Below, piece after piece: positions 52,501 through 62,600 of a stretch of 64,000 nt of DNA. Under the pieces are notes generated by a model. The model had not been told where the DNA came from. It did not search any database and worked only from the letters and a program-made list of their open reading frames with translations. Position numbers and translations under genes: made by a program. The stretch is from Centropus unirufus (Eukaryota > Chordata > Aves > Cuculiformes > Centropidae). The DNA lies in contig VYZI01000533.1 in the NCBI GenBank assembly GCA_013397695.1, forward strand, positions 1-64,000. The letters are read 5' to 3'. Each line of letters starts with the position of its first letter. The first letter of the stretch is position 1.

Positions 52501-53439
52501 TTCTGCCCCTGGACTCGGCACTGGTGAGGCTGCACCTCAATTACTGTGTTCAGTTCTGGGCCCCTCACTTCAAACATTGAGGTCCTGGAGCATGTCCAGA
52601 GAAGAGCAATGAAGCTGCTGAAAGGGCTGGAAAACAAGTCTTATGAGGAGCGGCTGAGGGAGCTGGGATTATTTAGCTTGGAGAAGAGGAAGGCCAAGGA
52701 AAGAAATTACCACTGCTTACAACTGCCTGAATGGTACAGAGAGGTGGGTACTGGCCTCTTCTCCCAAGTGACAGGTGATAGGACAAGGGGGAATGGCCTC
52801 AAGCTGCACCAAGGGAGGTTCAGGTTAGACATTAGGAAATTTTTTTTCCCCAAAAGCATCACCAAGTGCTGGCAGAGGCTGCCCAGGGGAGTGGTGGAGT
52901 CACTATCCCTGGAGGTGTTCAGAAGACGGGTAGATGAGGTGCTTGGGGATATGGTTTAGTGGCAGACAGGTATGGTTGGACTTGATGATCTTGGAGGTCT
53001 TTTCCAACCTAGTGATTCTAATTCTTTGGGAAAAAAATAGTTTTTTTCCAGACAAGTAACTTGAAAAAAGAATGTCAGATTTGTGAAGGAGTGGAGACAG
53101 TATCAGTTAATTTTTTTTAATCCAAGCAATACCAAGTGCTAGGCAGACATGGGAACGTCGTGCTCTTTCAACACATGAGTTCAGCCATAGCAAGGTATGA
53201 AAGCTTACACCTTACCAAAATTTCCCTAACGAGCTTCACCAACGCAGGAGTTAACAGCTGCAATCCTCTCATCTCTAGGAATACTTACCAATGGTGCAGA
53301 TGATGCCAGTGTTTCTGGCAATGGTTGGCTCTGAATCAATGTCCAAACGGCACATGTGCTCCAGGAAGGTGTCCGCCATGGCAGCATGCAGCTGCTGGGT
53401 CTGGATGAAAGCAGTTCCTGCATCATGGTGCTTCGACAT
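37589..53439 (-). CDS. PKM: Pyruvate kinase, muscle type (M1/M2)
   Basis: It catalyses the last step of glycolysis, phosphoenolpyruvate + ADP to pyruvate + ATP, as a cytosolic tetramer. Coding exons, in transcript order: 53439-53289, 51503-51412, 48583-48452, 48264-48078, 47262-46992, 46381-46231, 44693-44541, then either 41317-41151 (M1-type) or 40656-40490 (M2-type), then 38439-38258 and 37695-37589. Lengths (92, 132, 187, 271, 151, 153, 167, 167, 182) equal the mammalian exon lengths as I recall them. All borders are GT-AG and phases match, giving 530 residues with either exon. Catalytic features are present: K269 and E271 in IISKIENHEG, D295 in ARGDLGIEI, and the loop MMIGRCNRAGKP. The fructose-1,6-bisphosphate pocket residues W481 and R488 are in the penultimate exon. 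The start is the ATG of MSKHHDAGTAF; the acceptor 5' of it is at 53,458 or 53,452. A non-coding exon 1 is inferred at 58,664. A 1.3 kb CR1 sits in the intron between the first two coding exons. Confidence 0.98.
40490..40656 (-). CDS. PKM: PKM mutually exclusive exon 10 (M2-type)
   Basis: This 167-bp alternative exon encodes residues 380-435. It is identified as M2-type by LFEELRRLTPLNCDPTE, FKCCSGAIIVLTKSGR and especially K432, equal to human K433, which contacts the allosteric FBP/phosphotyrosine site. It uses the acceptor 'ctcttatag' and donor GTAGGAG. Including it in place of exon 9 yields the allosterically regulated isoform. It is 493 bp downstream of exon 9. Confidence 0.96.
41151..41317 (-). 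CDS. PKM: PKM mutually exclusive exon 9 (M1-type)
   Basis: This 167-bp alternative exon is homologous to exon 10. It is M1-type because of AAMFHRQLFEEIF, DAMAMGAVEASFKC and LIVLTESGR: E432 stands where M2 has lysine, so FBP activation is lost. The central part (FRLNVNNRDPA) differs from mammals, as bird M1 exons do. The acceptor is preceded by a long pyrimidine tract (listed separately), and the donor GTAGGAG is the same heptamer as that of exon 10. Confidence 0.96.
41318..41372 (-). promoter_or_regulatory. PKM: Pyrimidine tract upstream of PKM exon 9
   Basis: On the transcript strand the roughly 50 nt before exon 9 are almost pure C/T, with TCTTT and CTCTTTT elements, then a G-rich 'ggggcctgcag' acceptor. 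PTBP1 binding to such elements beside exon 9 represses M1 inclusion in mammals. The same role here is inferred. Confidence 0.5.
48584..51411 (-). other. PKM intron, non-coding
   Basis: The 2.8 kb intron between the second and third coding exons contains no recognised repeat or RNA gene, only a C9 run at about 49,936-49,945 and an A-rich stretch at about 50,620-50,636. Confidence 0.5.
51716..53030 (+). mobile_element. CR1 LINE, 1.3 kb with decayed reverse transcriptase
   Basis: This is the longest CR1 in the window, antisense in the PKM intron between the first two coding exons. Broken reading frames give the CR1 reverse-transcriptase landmarks in order: ADVTPIYKKGQ (51,724 on), QHGFMKRQV, WRPVTSSVAQGSVLGLVLFN (52,074 on), FNNAKCWVLYLGHNN, then EHVQRRAMKLLKGLENKSYE (52,546 on). 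It runs to the 3' end 'ttttccaacctagtgattct'. Frame changes and in-frame stops show it is dead. The endonuclease part is missing, so it is 5'-truncated. Confidence 0.95.
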
Positions 53440-54829
53440 TGTCGCTGGAATCCTGTGTCTAGGAGAGAAGAAAGTGGCGCCAGGTTTAGGAATCACACAA
53501 ATTTGCCTATCAGGCAGAGACACCAACACACCCATGTTATGTATATAGAAGTAACAAGAAAGCTGCTACCAGGTCAAACTATCTTTACATGCCTACTTAA
53601 GAGTCTTAGACACAGGCAAGACACACTTCTATTTCCATGTTATTCCCCATGTATGCTACCTAAAGCTCACCTGCATTCTATGCAGATGTTCCCTTCATAG
53701 CTTCTCTTCATTGCCAGTCTTCCCCTGGAGCTACACAATGCAACAAAATTCAAGCACTTGAGCGCACAGGCAGATGCTCTGCCTCTTCCCTCCCAGCTTT
53801 CTAGTCATTTCTCCTACAGACCTCAACTGCATTTCCCAGCACAACTGGGGAGCGGGGCAGCTTGGCACTAGTGTGACTTACATGGTCAATCTTCTGCCAA
53901 GAAGCACACAACCAGAGTAAAGTCAGCCTGCTTCAAACCCATCCTTTAAGTCTGCACAAGTAAACAGACTTGAGTCTTGGCAAAGAGCCTGTGAAAGACT
54001 GAAGGTTTCTTTAATATGCTTAAGGCCCCTCTTCAAACCAAAGATGATACAGATCTTCGCCATGCCTCATATTCCCCCTCCACCAGGGCAGCAGCAAACC
54101 ACTACAAGGTTTAAACTGGTTACTTTTTCAAAGTCTGGATTAAAAAAACTCCTCTCTGAACTCGGGCTGCTTGCCTCTACAGGACTAGAGCATCCCCACA
54201 ACAGCAGGAACAGCCCACAATCCCAAGAGGAAGCTTAACTGTCCACTGGGACCGGAGGACCTCAATTTCCCAGCAGCACTGGTGCCCTTGGGCATTATTA
54301 GTTGCCCACAACAGGCAGTACCATGATAATCTTGCTCTCAAGTAGCGGTGGTGGCTAAAAGCCATTCATCTTCCTCGACCTGCCCAGGCTAGGCTAACAG
54401 TGTTCAAAAAGCCTTCAGTAAGAGAATGATGTAAGGCAGTAGCTACTGGCATAGGCAGAGCACTAGCTTTGACTTCAAACAGTAGTTTGACTTCAAACCT
54501 GGGCACACAGGATATTCAAAGCAGGCTGCTCTCTCAGCATAAGCTGCGTCAACTATAAGGTACATCTTTAGCCAGGCACTTGTACAAAACACAGGCTGCT
54601 GCTCAGCCAAAGGCAGTGAGAGAAGCACAGGTTTTGTTGGGCCTGCCACAGGCAGACAAAAATACCCAATAAATCATAAAATGGTGTTAGCTCAGTGCAT
54701 TCAACTTAGAGACAGAGGCTCTAATAAACCCATATGCTTTGTCAGAGTTGGCAGGGATGATCACTACAAAGCCATACCTCTAAAGGTGAAGGCAGGGATC
54801 TCCTGCCCTTCCATGTGCTTCCCTGCTGC

Positions 54830-54883
54830 CGCAGTGTTGCTGCTTGCTCCTCCCCTCGCAGTGTTGCTGCTTGCTCCTCCCCT
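54830..54883. repeat. 27-bp tandem duplication
   Basis: Two exact copies of a 27-bp unit beginning 'cgcagtgttgctgcttgctc' lie head to tail (54,830-54,856 and 54,857-54,883) in PKM intron 1. Confidence 0.95.
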
Positions 54884-57800
54884 CATCGCTTCTGCTCTGC
54901 GGACCTTCCCCACTTACGTGCAGATCGTGCACATCCTCTTGCAGGCAACCCTGACTCACCACTGCCTCGCACCCATGCGGCAGAAAAGTCAAGCCAGTGA
55001 AAACCATAATTTGTCCTGGCAAAGCCTCCTTTCCCTCAGCCCTGTCAGAAACTGCTGATTCACCAGAGACAGTACAAGAAGGTCTGCCCACATAAAAAGC
55101 CCGACAGAGTCCCCTTATTATAGGAAAAACTGCTGGTCAGCCCAAAAACATTGCTTTTTAGCCCTCTAACACTTGCTGCTGCATCCTCCAACACCTGTGG
55201 AGCAGCGCCAGCTTCTCTAGCCGCCAAAAACGCTCAAGCCTTTGCTGGGAAACCACCTCCGCGCAAGCACGGGTGAGCAGTTATTCACACTTTCTGGGAA
55301 CAAGAGGAATACGAAACAATGGGATCCTGAGACAGAAACTGCATCCAGAGCATGACTCGGAAGTTTTTTAAAATAGGCAGTTCACTGAGCTCAAAAAAGT
55401 TAACCAGAGACACTGTGACCTTGTCCAGGGGCAAAAGCAAACGCAGCAGCCTGAAAGTATTCAAAATACCCATCTGTGCACAGCAATGCACCCGTTACAA
55501 AGAGTTTTGCTTTTTTATACTTCCTTCTGCCTCCTACTACACCATGTATTTACAAAGCACTGACTGAATTCCACTGGAAGGACCAGTCTTGTAACAGGAA
55601 TGTCTGGCATTTCCCACTACTCCAGACTTGTTCGGTTTGTGTTTTTCGTTAAAATCAAACAGATGAGCAAGGATCTCAAGGACACCAGAAGGAGCACTCA
55701 GTCTGGGCTGAGAGAGGAAGGGGGAAAATCATAACCCTACAAAATCTGAATGCTTCCAAGCACTGAATAAATCCAAGTTCCTTCCTCAAGGCATAACGAT
55801 TAAATTCCCAAGTTTATTACTTGGGCTGCCTGTGCTTCATACAGGTCACCCAAAGATGCCTGGTATCTCCCTGGTTCTTGAATATTCTAGAAAGAGCCGC
55901 TTGAGTTCAGGAAGACCAGTTTTGCAGTAGCAAGGGAGGTGACTAATGCAGCCAGCTCATCTTGTGGTCAGCTCAGAAAAACCTTAAATCCACAGCACTT
56001 CCAGATCTGCCGTTGGTGAGGAAGAAAGGAGAGGCAGTGGCAATCCCCACTCAGGGCCAAGACTTTGCTCTTATCAGTGACATGGGGAAGTGGAACCTGA
56101 AGTCAGGAGAACTTAAAGGGACTGTACCCAGGCAGGACCAGTGTTAATCACCTCCACAACAAAGATGTTTTATTGCCTTTAAGAGTTGCAGGAAAGTAGT
56201 GGGGAGGCTTGCAGTGGGTGAGATTTGGTTTCATTATCTCTGCATGGGTCAGCCTTACACAACCTCACTGAAACTGCAGAACAAGGCTGTTCATGAACAG
56301 TTGTCCATGGCTAAAGGCAGAAATGGTTTGAGTTAGCGCTTATATTTGAGAAGGGCAGGTTTATGAAACTAGGCAAGCCTTCAGATTTAAAAAAAATAAA
56401 GCCTATAAAAACATGAGCTCTATTCACTCCAGAAGCTGTGTTGTCTGCACTCAACAGCAAGAAAAGTCTAGCCCTGCAGCAATGCAAACTCCTAATACAG
56501 TATGTTCACCCCCCTTCCCAAGAGGCAGGGCAACATGCTCTTCCGGGAGTGGCTGCTGCAGGAGGTGGCTTTGTACTGTTATGCAAGTAACAAGATGGCC
56601 ACCCCAAAATGCTACCTTTTCTGAAATACTGGACAAAACCCAGAGGCCCCCACCCGCCCCTGGCTGCCCAGCAGCAAGCTGCATTTCTGCAAGTGGCCTC
56701 ATAAGTCATAAGCAATGACTTATGAGAGGCCAGGAAGAGCAGACCACTCTGCATGGTGCTGGGTTACCCTCCCTACATGCAGACAGGATCCACTGACAAC
56801 TCCACTGTGGATTTAGGTGAGCCTGTCCTCCTGGGAGGGCAAAGACACACAGGAGACTTAATGAAAAAAATAAAGTGAGTAGCGGCAACAAACAGACGTT
56901 AGTCGATGAAAAAGACTAACCTGGAAGGCATTTCTAGTGCAAGCACAAATACAGACTTAACTGTGTAGCATGCTGCTCTTACACAGGAAAAGGAACTTCC
57001 CGTTTCACCCCATGGCAGTGAAAAACCAAGGCTAGATGTGCTCAAGAAAGATGAGAAAACCTTTCTTGCGTTATAAAACAAAGTTGGGGGTGGCTACGTT
57101 TAAATATAACAAGGTGGAACTATAGATCCCACTGCTACATACCCAGTCCTATGGTGACAATAATATGCTGCGCACCCGACTGCAGGCGGCAGGGACAAGG
57201 TACTGCAGCCCCATTCTCTACGTGCCATCCACCACGGCCTCCTGCAGCAGCCCCGCACCATCTTCCCCAGGCAAGAACGATGAAAGGACCGGGCCAGCCT
57301 GGATATGTTGTGTGTGTATTAAACTCGGTTACCCTTTCCACGTGCTGAGCTGGTATCAACACTGTTGGAGCATTTTAGCTAACGCAATATTCAGGTTTCA
57401 GAAAATTTATTACTTTGGGCAGCTAAATAAGTAGCTAGTCAGTAAAACACAGGATTCCCGAGCAACCAGCTCACAGGCAGCGCCGCAGCCTCTCCAAGTT
57501 CATTATCTACTGAAAGTAAGTTTCTCGAAAGGGTTTTGCAGCAAGAGTCCCACTTCAAGCACATGGCTAGAACCAGAGCTTCCTGCTCTGGTCGGAAAGG
57601 CTTGCCTTACCCAGGTGATGGCTTAGGAACCAGCTGGCATCAGCACGATCCACCGGGCCATCAAACTTCAACTCTAACCTAGCCTACATTCTGCTTTATA
57701 AATAGGACGTCGGGCATTAAAATACGTGCTTAGGACTGGATTTTTTTTTAATTAGGTACTACTCATTGCGCAAGGAGTCCTTGCGTTTCCCCGAAGGCAT

Positions 57801-58387
57801 CTGGGTAACCGAAAAAACCTCAGTCATACAACTTTCAGGCCAAGGTAAACCGGGATCAGCAGCAGCTCTTCCCAGTGGCAGGGAGGAATCAGAAAGTTAA
57901 AGCATTACCATCACAAAAATCTCGGAGAATTACTGGTATCTGTTAAGCTGGGCCCCGCCGATAACGAGCTGCATCATCAGAACAAAACAGGTTCTTAGAG
58001 ATGTCCCTCTACTTTTATTAGTCTGAGAAGACACCCGAGGCTGCCATTGTCCGCAGACAAAAGCGCCATTCATGCCCTGCAAAGAGCCTTTAAACATGTC
58101 TCAAATGTTTCCACAGTTCAGGGACTGCCCAAATCAATGGGGACGTGTTCAGGCAAGCGAGGATTAATGCCGAAGGGGCCTTCTCCGAGGGGAGTCGAGA
58201 GGCTGCAGCATCACTGCGAGCGCAGCGAGGCGGGCGCTCATCGTGCCCGGCCGGCGGCTCCGCGTGAGCGCCGGCGGGGGGGAAAAGGCGGGGGGGCAGG
58301 GACGCTTCTGACTCAGCCTGCCAGGAGGCTCCAGCCCAGCCCCGGCCGGCAGGAAATCGGACGGGAGATTGCAAGGCGGGCCTCGCC

Positions 58388-58492
58388 GTCCGGGCCCCCC
58401 GCCTCCAGGACCGGGCGCCGCCGTCCGGGCCCCCCGCCTCCAGGACCGGGCGCCGCCGTCCGGGCCCCCCGCCTCCAGGACCGGGCGCCGCC
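58388..58492. repeat. 35-bp GC-rich minisatellite, 3 copies
   Basis: Three identical 35-bp units (58,388-58,422, 58,423-58,457, 58,458-58,492), each starting 'gtccgggccccccgcctcca'. They lie in PKM intron 1 about 170 bp downstream of the inferred exon 1. A unit of 35 is not a multiple of three, so apparent repeated peptides across it are spurious. Confidence 0.97.
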
Positions 58493-58663
58493 ACGTGCTC
58501 GCGCCGCGCGCCCCCGCACCTTTCCAGGGGCACCGCTCCCGTGCCCGCCACCGCCCTCGGGAAACCCAAGCCCATCCAGCAGCGGGCGAAGTCGCTGTCC
58601 CCGCCACCGCCCTCGGGAAGTGCTTGCCCCGGCGGCCGTTAGCGGTGCCGGTGCCGCCGTTAC

Positions 58664-58900
58664 CTGCCACTCCGACCAACGGGCACGTCCTGACCGAAAT
58701 GCCGCACCGCTCTGCGCGCGCTGCCCCTCCCCAGCAAGGTAATCCCAGCCGCAGCACCGCCCCTTCCCACCCCCGTCCCCCCCCCGCGGATCCCTCCGCC
58801 TTGCGCCCCGCGAGCAGGGAGGGGGAAGGGTTCTGGGACTCCTTTAACCGGCGGACGACGAAGCGCGATGGAGACGCTGCGCACGGCTGGCCAATGAGGC
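58664..58900 (-). other. PKM: Putative PKM non-coding exon 1
   Basis: A minus-strand donor, GTGGCAG then GTAACGG (exon end 58,664), lies in the CpG island on the strand of PKM, with a CCAAT/ATTGG about 230 bp upstream. The transcription start is not determinable, so the 5' limit is approximate. Confidence 0.45.
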
Positions 58901-59558
58901 AGCGGCGCACGCAGCCGGGAGTGGCATCGCCTGAAAGGGGCGGGGTGGGATCCCCCGTCCTCAGCGGCTCCGGCCTCGTGTGCCTTAGTGGGCCGCGAGG
59001 TGCGCGAGGGGCTGCGGCCTTTAGGCGACCCGAGGGTTCTGAGCGCCCTGCGCTGCGCTGGGGACCCAGGGTGGGGCTCTGCAGCGGAACCGTGTGGACC
59101 CTGGGCTGAGGTGTTTGGGACCATGGGCGGGGAACACGGGGAGACACCACGCTGGGGACGTTGTGTACCCCGTGTGTGGGACCCAGTGTAGGCACCCTGC
59201 GCTGCGGCTACGGGGACTCCATACAGGGGACCCTGTGCAGGCTTCACGGGGCTGTGGGGCGCCCTGTGCCGGGGATCCATGGGGACCCTCGGCTGGGGAC
59301 GTCATGGTGGAGGGGCTGAGCGCCCTGCCCTAGGACTGCGGGGACACTGGGAATCTGGGATGTGTGCTCCATACTGGGACCACGGTGACCCTGTGCTGCG
59401 GACACCGTGCCTGCCGTGTGAGCAGCCGAGGTGGCCGCGCAGTGCTGGCAGCCCTGGTCACACTGGGACCCTGACCGGCCATAGGGAACCCCGCGCTGCG
59501 ACACCGGGCCCCGCCGCCCCGTGTCCCGCAGGGGCGGGGGCTGTGGCGTGGTAGCGCG

Positions 59559-59605
59559 TGACGTCACGGCGTTGCCGGGTGACGGCGGCGCGGCCCGTGA
59601 CGTCA
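59559..59605. promoter_or_regulatory. Two perfect CRE sites (TGACGTCA)
   Basis: Palindromic TGACGTCA occurs at 59,559-59,566 and 59,598-59,605, 39 bp apart, the second 66 bp before the PARP6 start codon. These are consensus CREB/ATF sites, and both lie in a 'cgtgacgtcacg' context. Placement suggests core-promoter elements of PARP6. Function is inferred. Confidence 0.8.
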
Positions 59606-59633
59606 CGCGATGGCCGCCCGCCCGCCCGACAGC

Positions 59634-59669
59634 ATGGCGGCGCTGGCCCGCCCGCCCGGCCGCCGCTGA
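59634..59669 (+). other. Upstream ORF in PARP6 leader (11 codons)
   Basis: An ATG in a strong Kozak context (A at -3, G at +4: 'agcatgg') opens an 11-residue reading frame whose TGA ends at 59,669, one base before the PARP6 ATG at 59,671. It is translated only if transcription starts upstream of 59,634. Confidence 0.6.
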
Positions 59670-59670
59670 G

Positions 59671-62600
59671 ATGGTGAGGGGCTGGGAGGCCAGGCGGCCC
59701 CGCGTATCCCCGGGACCCCGGCGCGGTGCTCGCAGGGGTGGGGGCGCGACCGGGACCGGGACCGGACCCCCCATCAACCTGAGCGCCCGGCAGCTCCGTG
59801 CGCGCCCCCCTCCTGCTACTCCCATCGCTCTGCTCTGCATGCGGCTTCCACCGTTCCTGCTGCTGCCGTCCCTCTGCTCCCCATCGCGCTGTCCGCATCC
59901 CTCTGCCCCCATCCTGTGTCCCCCAGCCCATTGCACCCTGCTGCAGTGCCCCATCCTATTCCCCCCAACCTGGTCCCCCTGCAACCTGCTCTCCTAGCTC
60001 ACTGCGCTTCCTTACACTGCTCCCCATCTTGTTGTCCCATCCTGCTCATCAGTCTACTCTCCCATCTCACTACCCCCTATCTCGCTGCCCCCCATTCTGC
60101 TCCCCCTAACTTGTTCTCCCATCCCCTTGCATCTGAAACTGTTCCTCCCAAATTATTCCCCCCAACTCTCTGCTCCCCCTAATCCACAGCCCCCCAACAC
60201 TCTGCCCCCAGGACCTCAAGGGCCAGTACTGGACGGATGATGACTCTGACGGGGACAATGAGTCTGAGGAGTTCCTCTATGGCGTCCAGGTAAGCACCTC
60301 AGGTGTGAGGTCCCACAGTGCCAAGGGTGGGTTTAGGGGCCCCTGACCCATGCCCGGTCTTGAATGTGGGACTATAAGGTGTCTGGATCTGATGTGCTGT
60401 GGGTGCTGTGCTGCAGGGGTCCTGTGCCGCCGACCTGTACCGTCACCCACAGCTGGATGCCGACATCGAGGCCGTGAAGGACATCTACAGTGAGAATGCT
60501 GTGGCTGTCAGGTGGGTGCACCTGCTGCCCACCAGCCCCTGCACCTGGCCATGCCTTTCCTGGACATCCAGCTGTACCATCCCCAGGACACCAGGCTGTG
60601 CCATTCCCAGGGCACCCATCCGTGGCATCCCTGGGCACTTGGCTGTGACATCCCCAAGGCATCCAGACATGGTATTCCTAGGACCACTGGCTGTGGCATC
60701 CTTGTGCACCCAGTCATGGGAATCCTGTACCCTCAGTTGTGCCATAGCCAGGGCAGTCGGCTTTGGCATCACTGAGGCATCTGGCTGTACATCTCCAGAG
60801 ACCTGACCATGCTAGCCCTGTTCACTCAGCTGTAGGATTCCTGGAACCAGGCTGTGGCATGCCAGGGTGCCCAATTGTACCATCCCCAGGCACCTGGCTG
60901 TGCCATTCCACGGCACCCAGCCATGCCACACCTGGGGACCTGACTGTGCCATTGCTGGGGTGTTTGACCATACCTTTCCTGGGGCACCTAGCCATGCCAT
61001 CTCCTGAGCACCCAACCATCTCATCCCCACAGCACCAGGCTGTGCGCTCCTGGGCACCCATCCACAATCCAGGCACTCTTCCCATGCCACTCTGGTCTCA
61101 GGGGTACATTCATCTGATAGACAGCCACACGTGCCCGTTGCTGCCCCATGAGCCAGCTCGCCCTGGCACAATGGGCACTGAGCAGAGGTTCCAGCACTGT
61201 GCCAGCCTCACTCCATCCCTCTATGGCACTGTGTCTTTACAGGGAGTACGGGACCATTGATGATGTGGACATTGACCTCCATGTGAACATCAGCTTCCTC
61301 GATGTGAGTGCCGTGGGTGACCCACCGGCATTGGCACTGAAAGGGAGGGGTCATGTGCCAGGGGGTCTCCAAACTTCTCTCCTTGGATGGGGGGCCCAGC
61401 AGCTGTACTGAATAGAGGCTCTTCCTTGGCAGGAGGAGGTGGCAACAGCGTGGAAGGTGCTGCGGGCAGAACCCATTGTCCTGCGCCTGCGCTTCTCCCT
61501 TTCCCAGTACCTTGATGGCCCTGGTAAGTGGGGACAGGCATGAGATGGTGTCCCCATGTGCCTTTGTGCAGCACAGTGGCACCAACAGCTTCTCTTCTCA
61601 CCACAGAACCATCCATCGAGGTTTTCCAGCCATCCAACAAGGAGGGCTTTGGGCTGGGTCTGCAGCTGAAGAAGTAAGAGCTGAAACACGGTGGGCACCC
61701 AAGGGTGGTGGGTGGGGTGGCCCACAGGGTCACTGTTTTGCCCCAAAACTGGCCAGGTGCCACATGTCCCAATGCCACCACCTTTTGTCTGCCACACAGC
61801 CCCATGACAGGCTCAACACCAATTTTGGTTGGGGAAGAAGAGGAGCTTGGTGATGTGAGCCACCAGGCTTAGCAGGCACTGAAGCACCCATGGGTGCTTA
61901 CAACCACTCTAGCACTCATGCTACCTCTCTGGCAGGATCCTGGGTATGTTCACATCCCAGCAATGGAAACATCTCAGCAATGATTTCCTGAAGACCCAGC
62001 AGGAGAAGCGGCACAGTTGGTTCAAGACGAGTGGCACCATCAAGAAATTTCGTGCTGGTCTCAGCATCTTCTCTCCCATTCCTAAGTAAGACCCTGATAG
62101 TGTCCCCAAGGGACCAGCCCTCTGTCCCCTCACTCTGGGTGACTGGGGACCTCACACTGTGTCTCAGTTTTCCCACTTGCCCCTCGGACACTGCTGTGTC
62201 CTACCAGACCCTGAAAAGGTGGAAGTTGCTCCCAAAAACCAGCCAAAGGGTGAACTTTGCACTAGGTGACAGTGGAGCAGGGAACAGTGCCAAACTGGAG
62301 TTCTGTGCCCACAGGTCTCCTAGCTTCCCTGTCATCCAAGATTCAGTGCTGAAGGGAAAATTGGGCATCCCAGAGGCTCGTGTCAACCGCCTGATGAACC
62401 GCTCCATCTCCTGTACAGTGAAGAACCCCAAGGTGGAGGTTTTTGGCTACCCCACCGCCAGCACCCAGGCAGGTGTTGCCCCCTTCAACATCCTGGTGGG
62501 TGCCTCCCTGCCTTGAGTCTTTGCTTTCCTCTCCTTTCCTTTCCCAGATTCCTGGGAGCTGCTGTGGAGTCAGATCACTTGTTAGGTGGTGGGACCCACT

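Larger units (their letters stand above)
53459..58661 (-). other. PKM intron 1, non-coding
   Basis: The 5.2 kb intron between the inferred non-coding exon 1 and the first coding exon has no recognised repeat family, apart from a 27-bp duplication at 54,830-54,883 and the GC-rich promoter-proximal part with a 35-bp minisatellite. Short ORFs show no domains. Confidence 0.5.
58040..59680. promoter_or_regulatory. CpG island, head-to-head PKM/PARP6 promoter
   Basis: About 1.6 kb of CpG-rich DNA lies between the 5' ends of PKM (minus) and PARP6 (plus). Visible sites include an ACGTG/CACGTG at 58,492-58,497, a CCAAT at 58,891-58,895, GC boxes such as 'ggggcggggg' near 59,531, and two CRE palindromes just upstream of PARP6. 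The 343-codon and similar ORFs here occur on both strands and across a non-triplet minisatellite, so they are not genes. Confidence 0.75.

Noticed and set aside
51724..52959. ORFs with reverse-transcriptase similarity inside PKM
   Set aside because: They are real similarity, but belong to a decayed CR1 LINE with frameshifts and stops; listed as a mobile element, not as genes.
58047..59984. ORFs up to 343 codons around the PKM/PARP6 promoter
   Set aside because: They run through a 35-bp minisatellite in all frames and on both strands, and overlap the PARP6 leader and start. There is no family similarity.
60399..61260. Long ORFs on both strands in PARP6 intron 3
   Set aside because: They are explained by the degenerate tandem repeat. 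The real coding sequence here is only the exons at 60,417-60,511 and 61,243-61,303.
62466..62475. Simple GT donor after 'caggcag' for PARP6 exon 8
   Set aside because: Using it (GT at 62,473-62,474 region) leaves phase 1, whereas the next exon begins in phase 0 with GTC GGT GGC. It would shift the conserved GHCKNIPTLEYGF frame.
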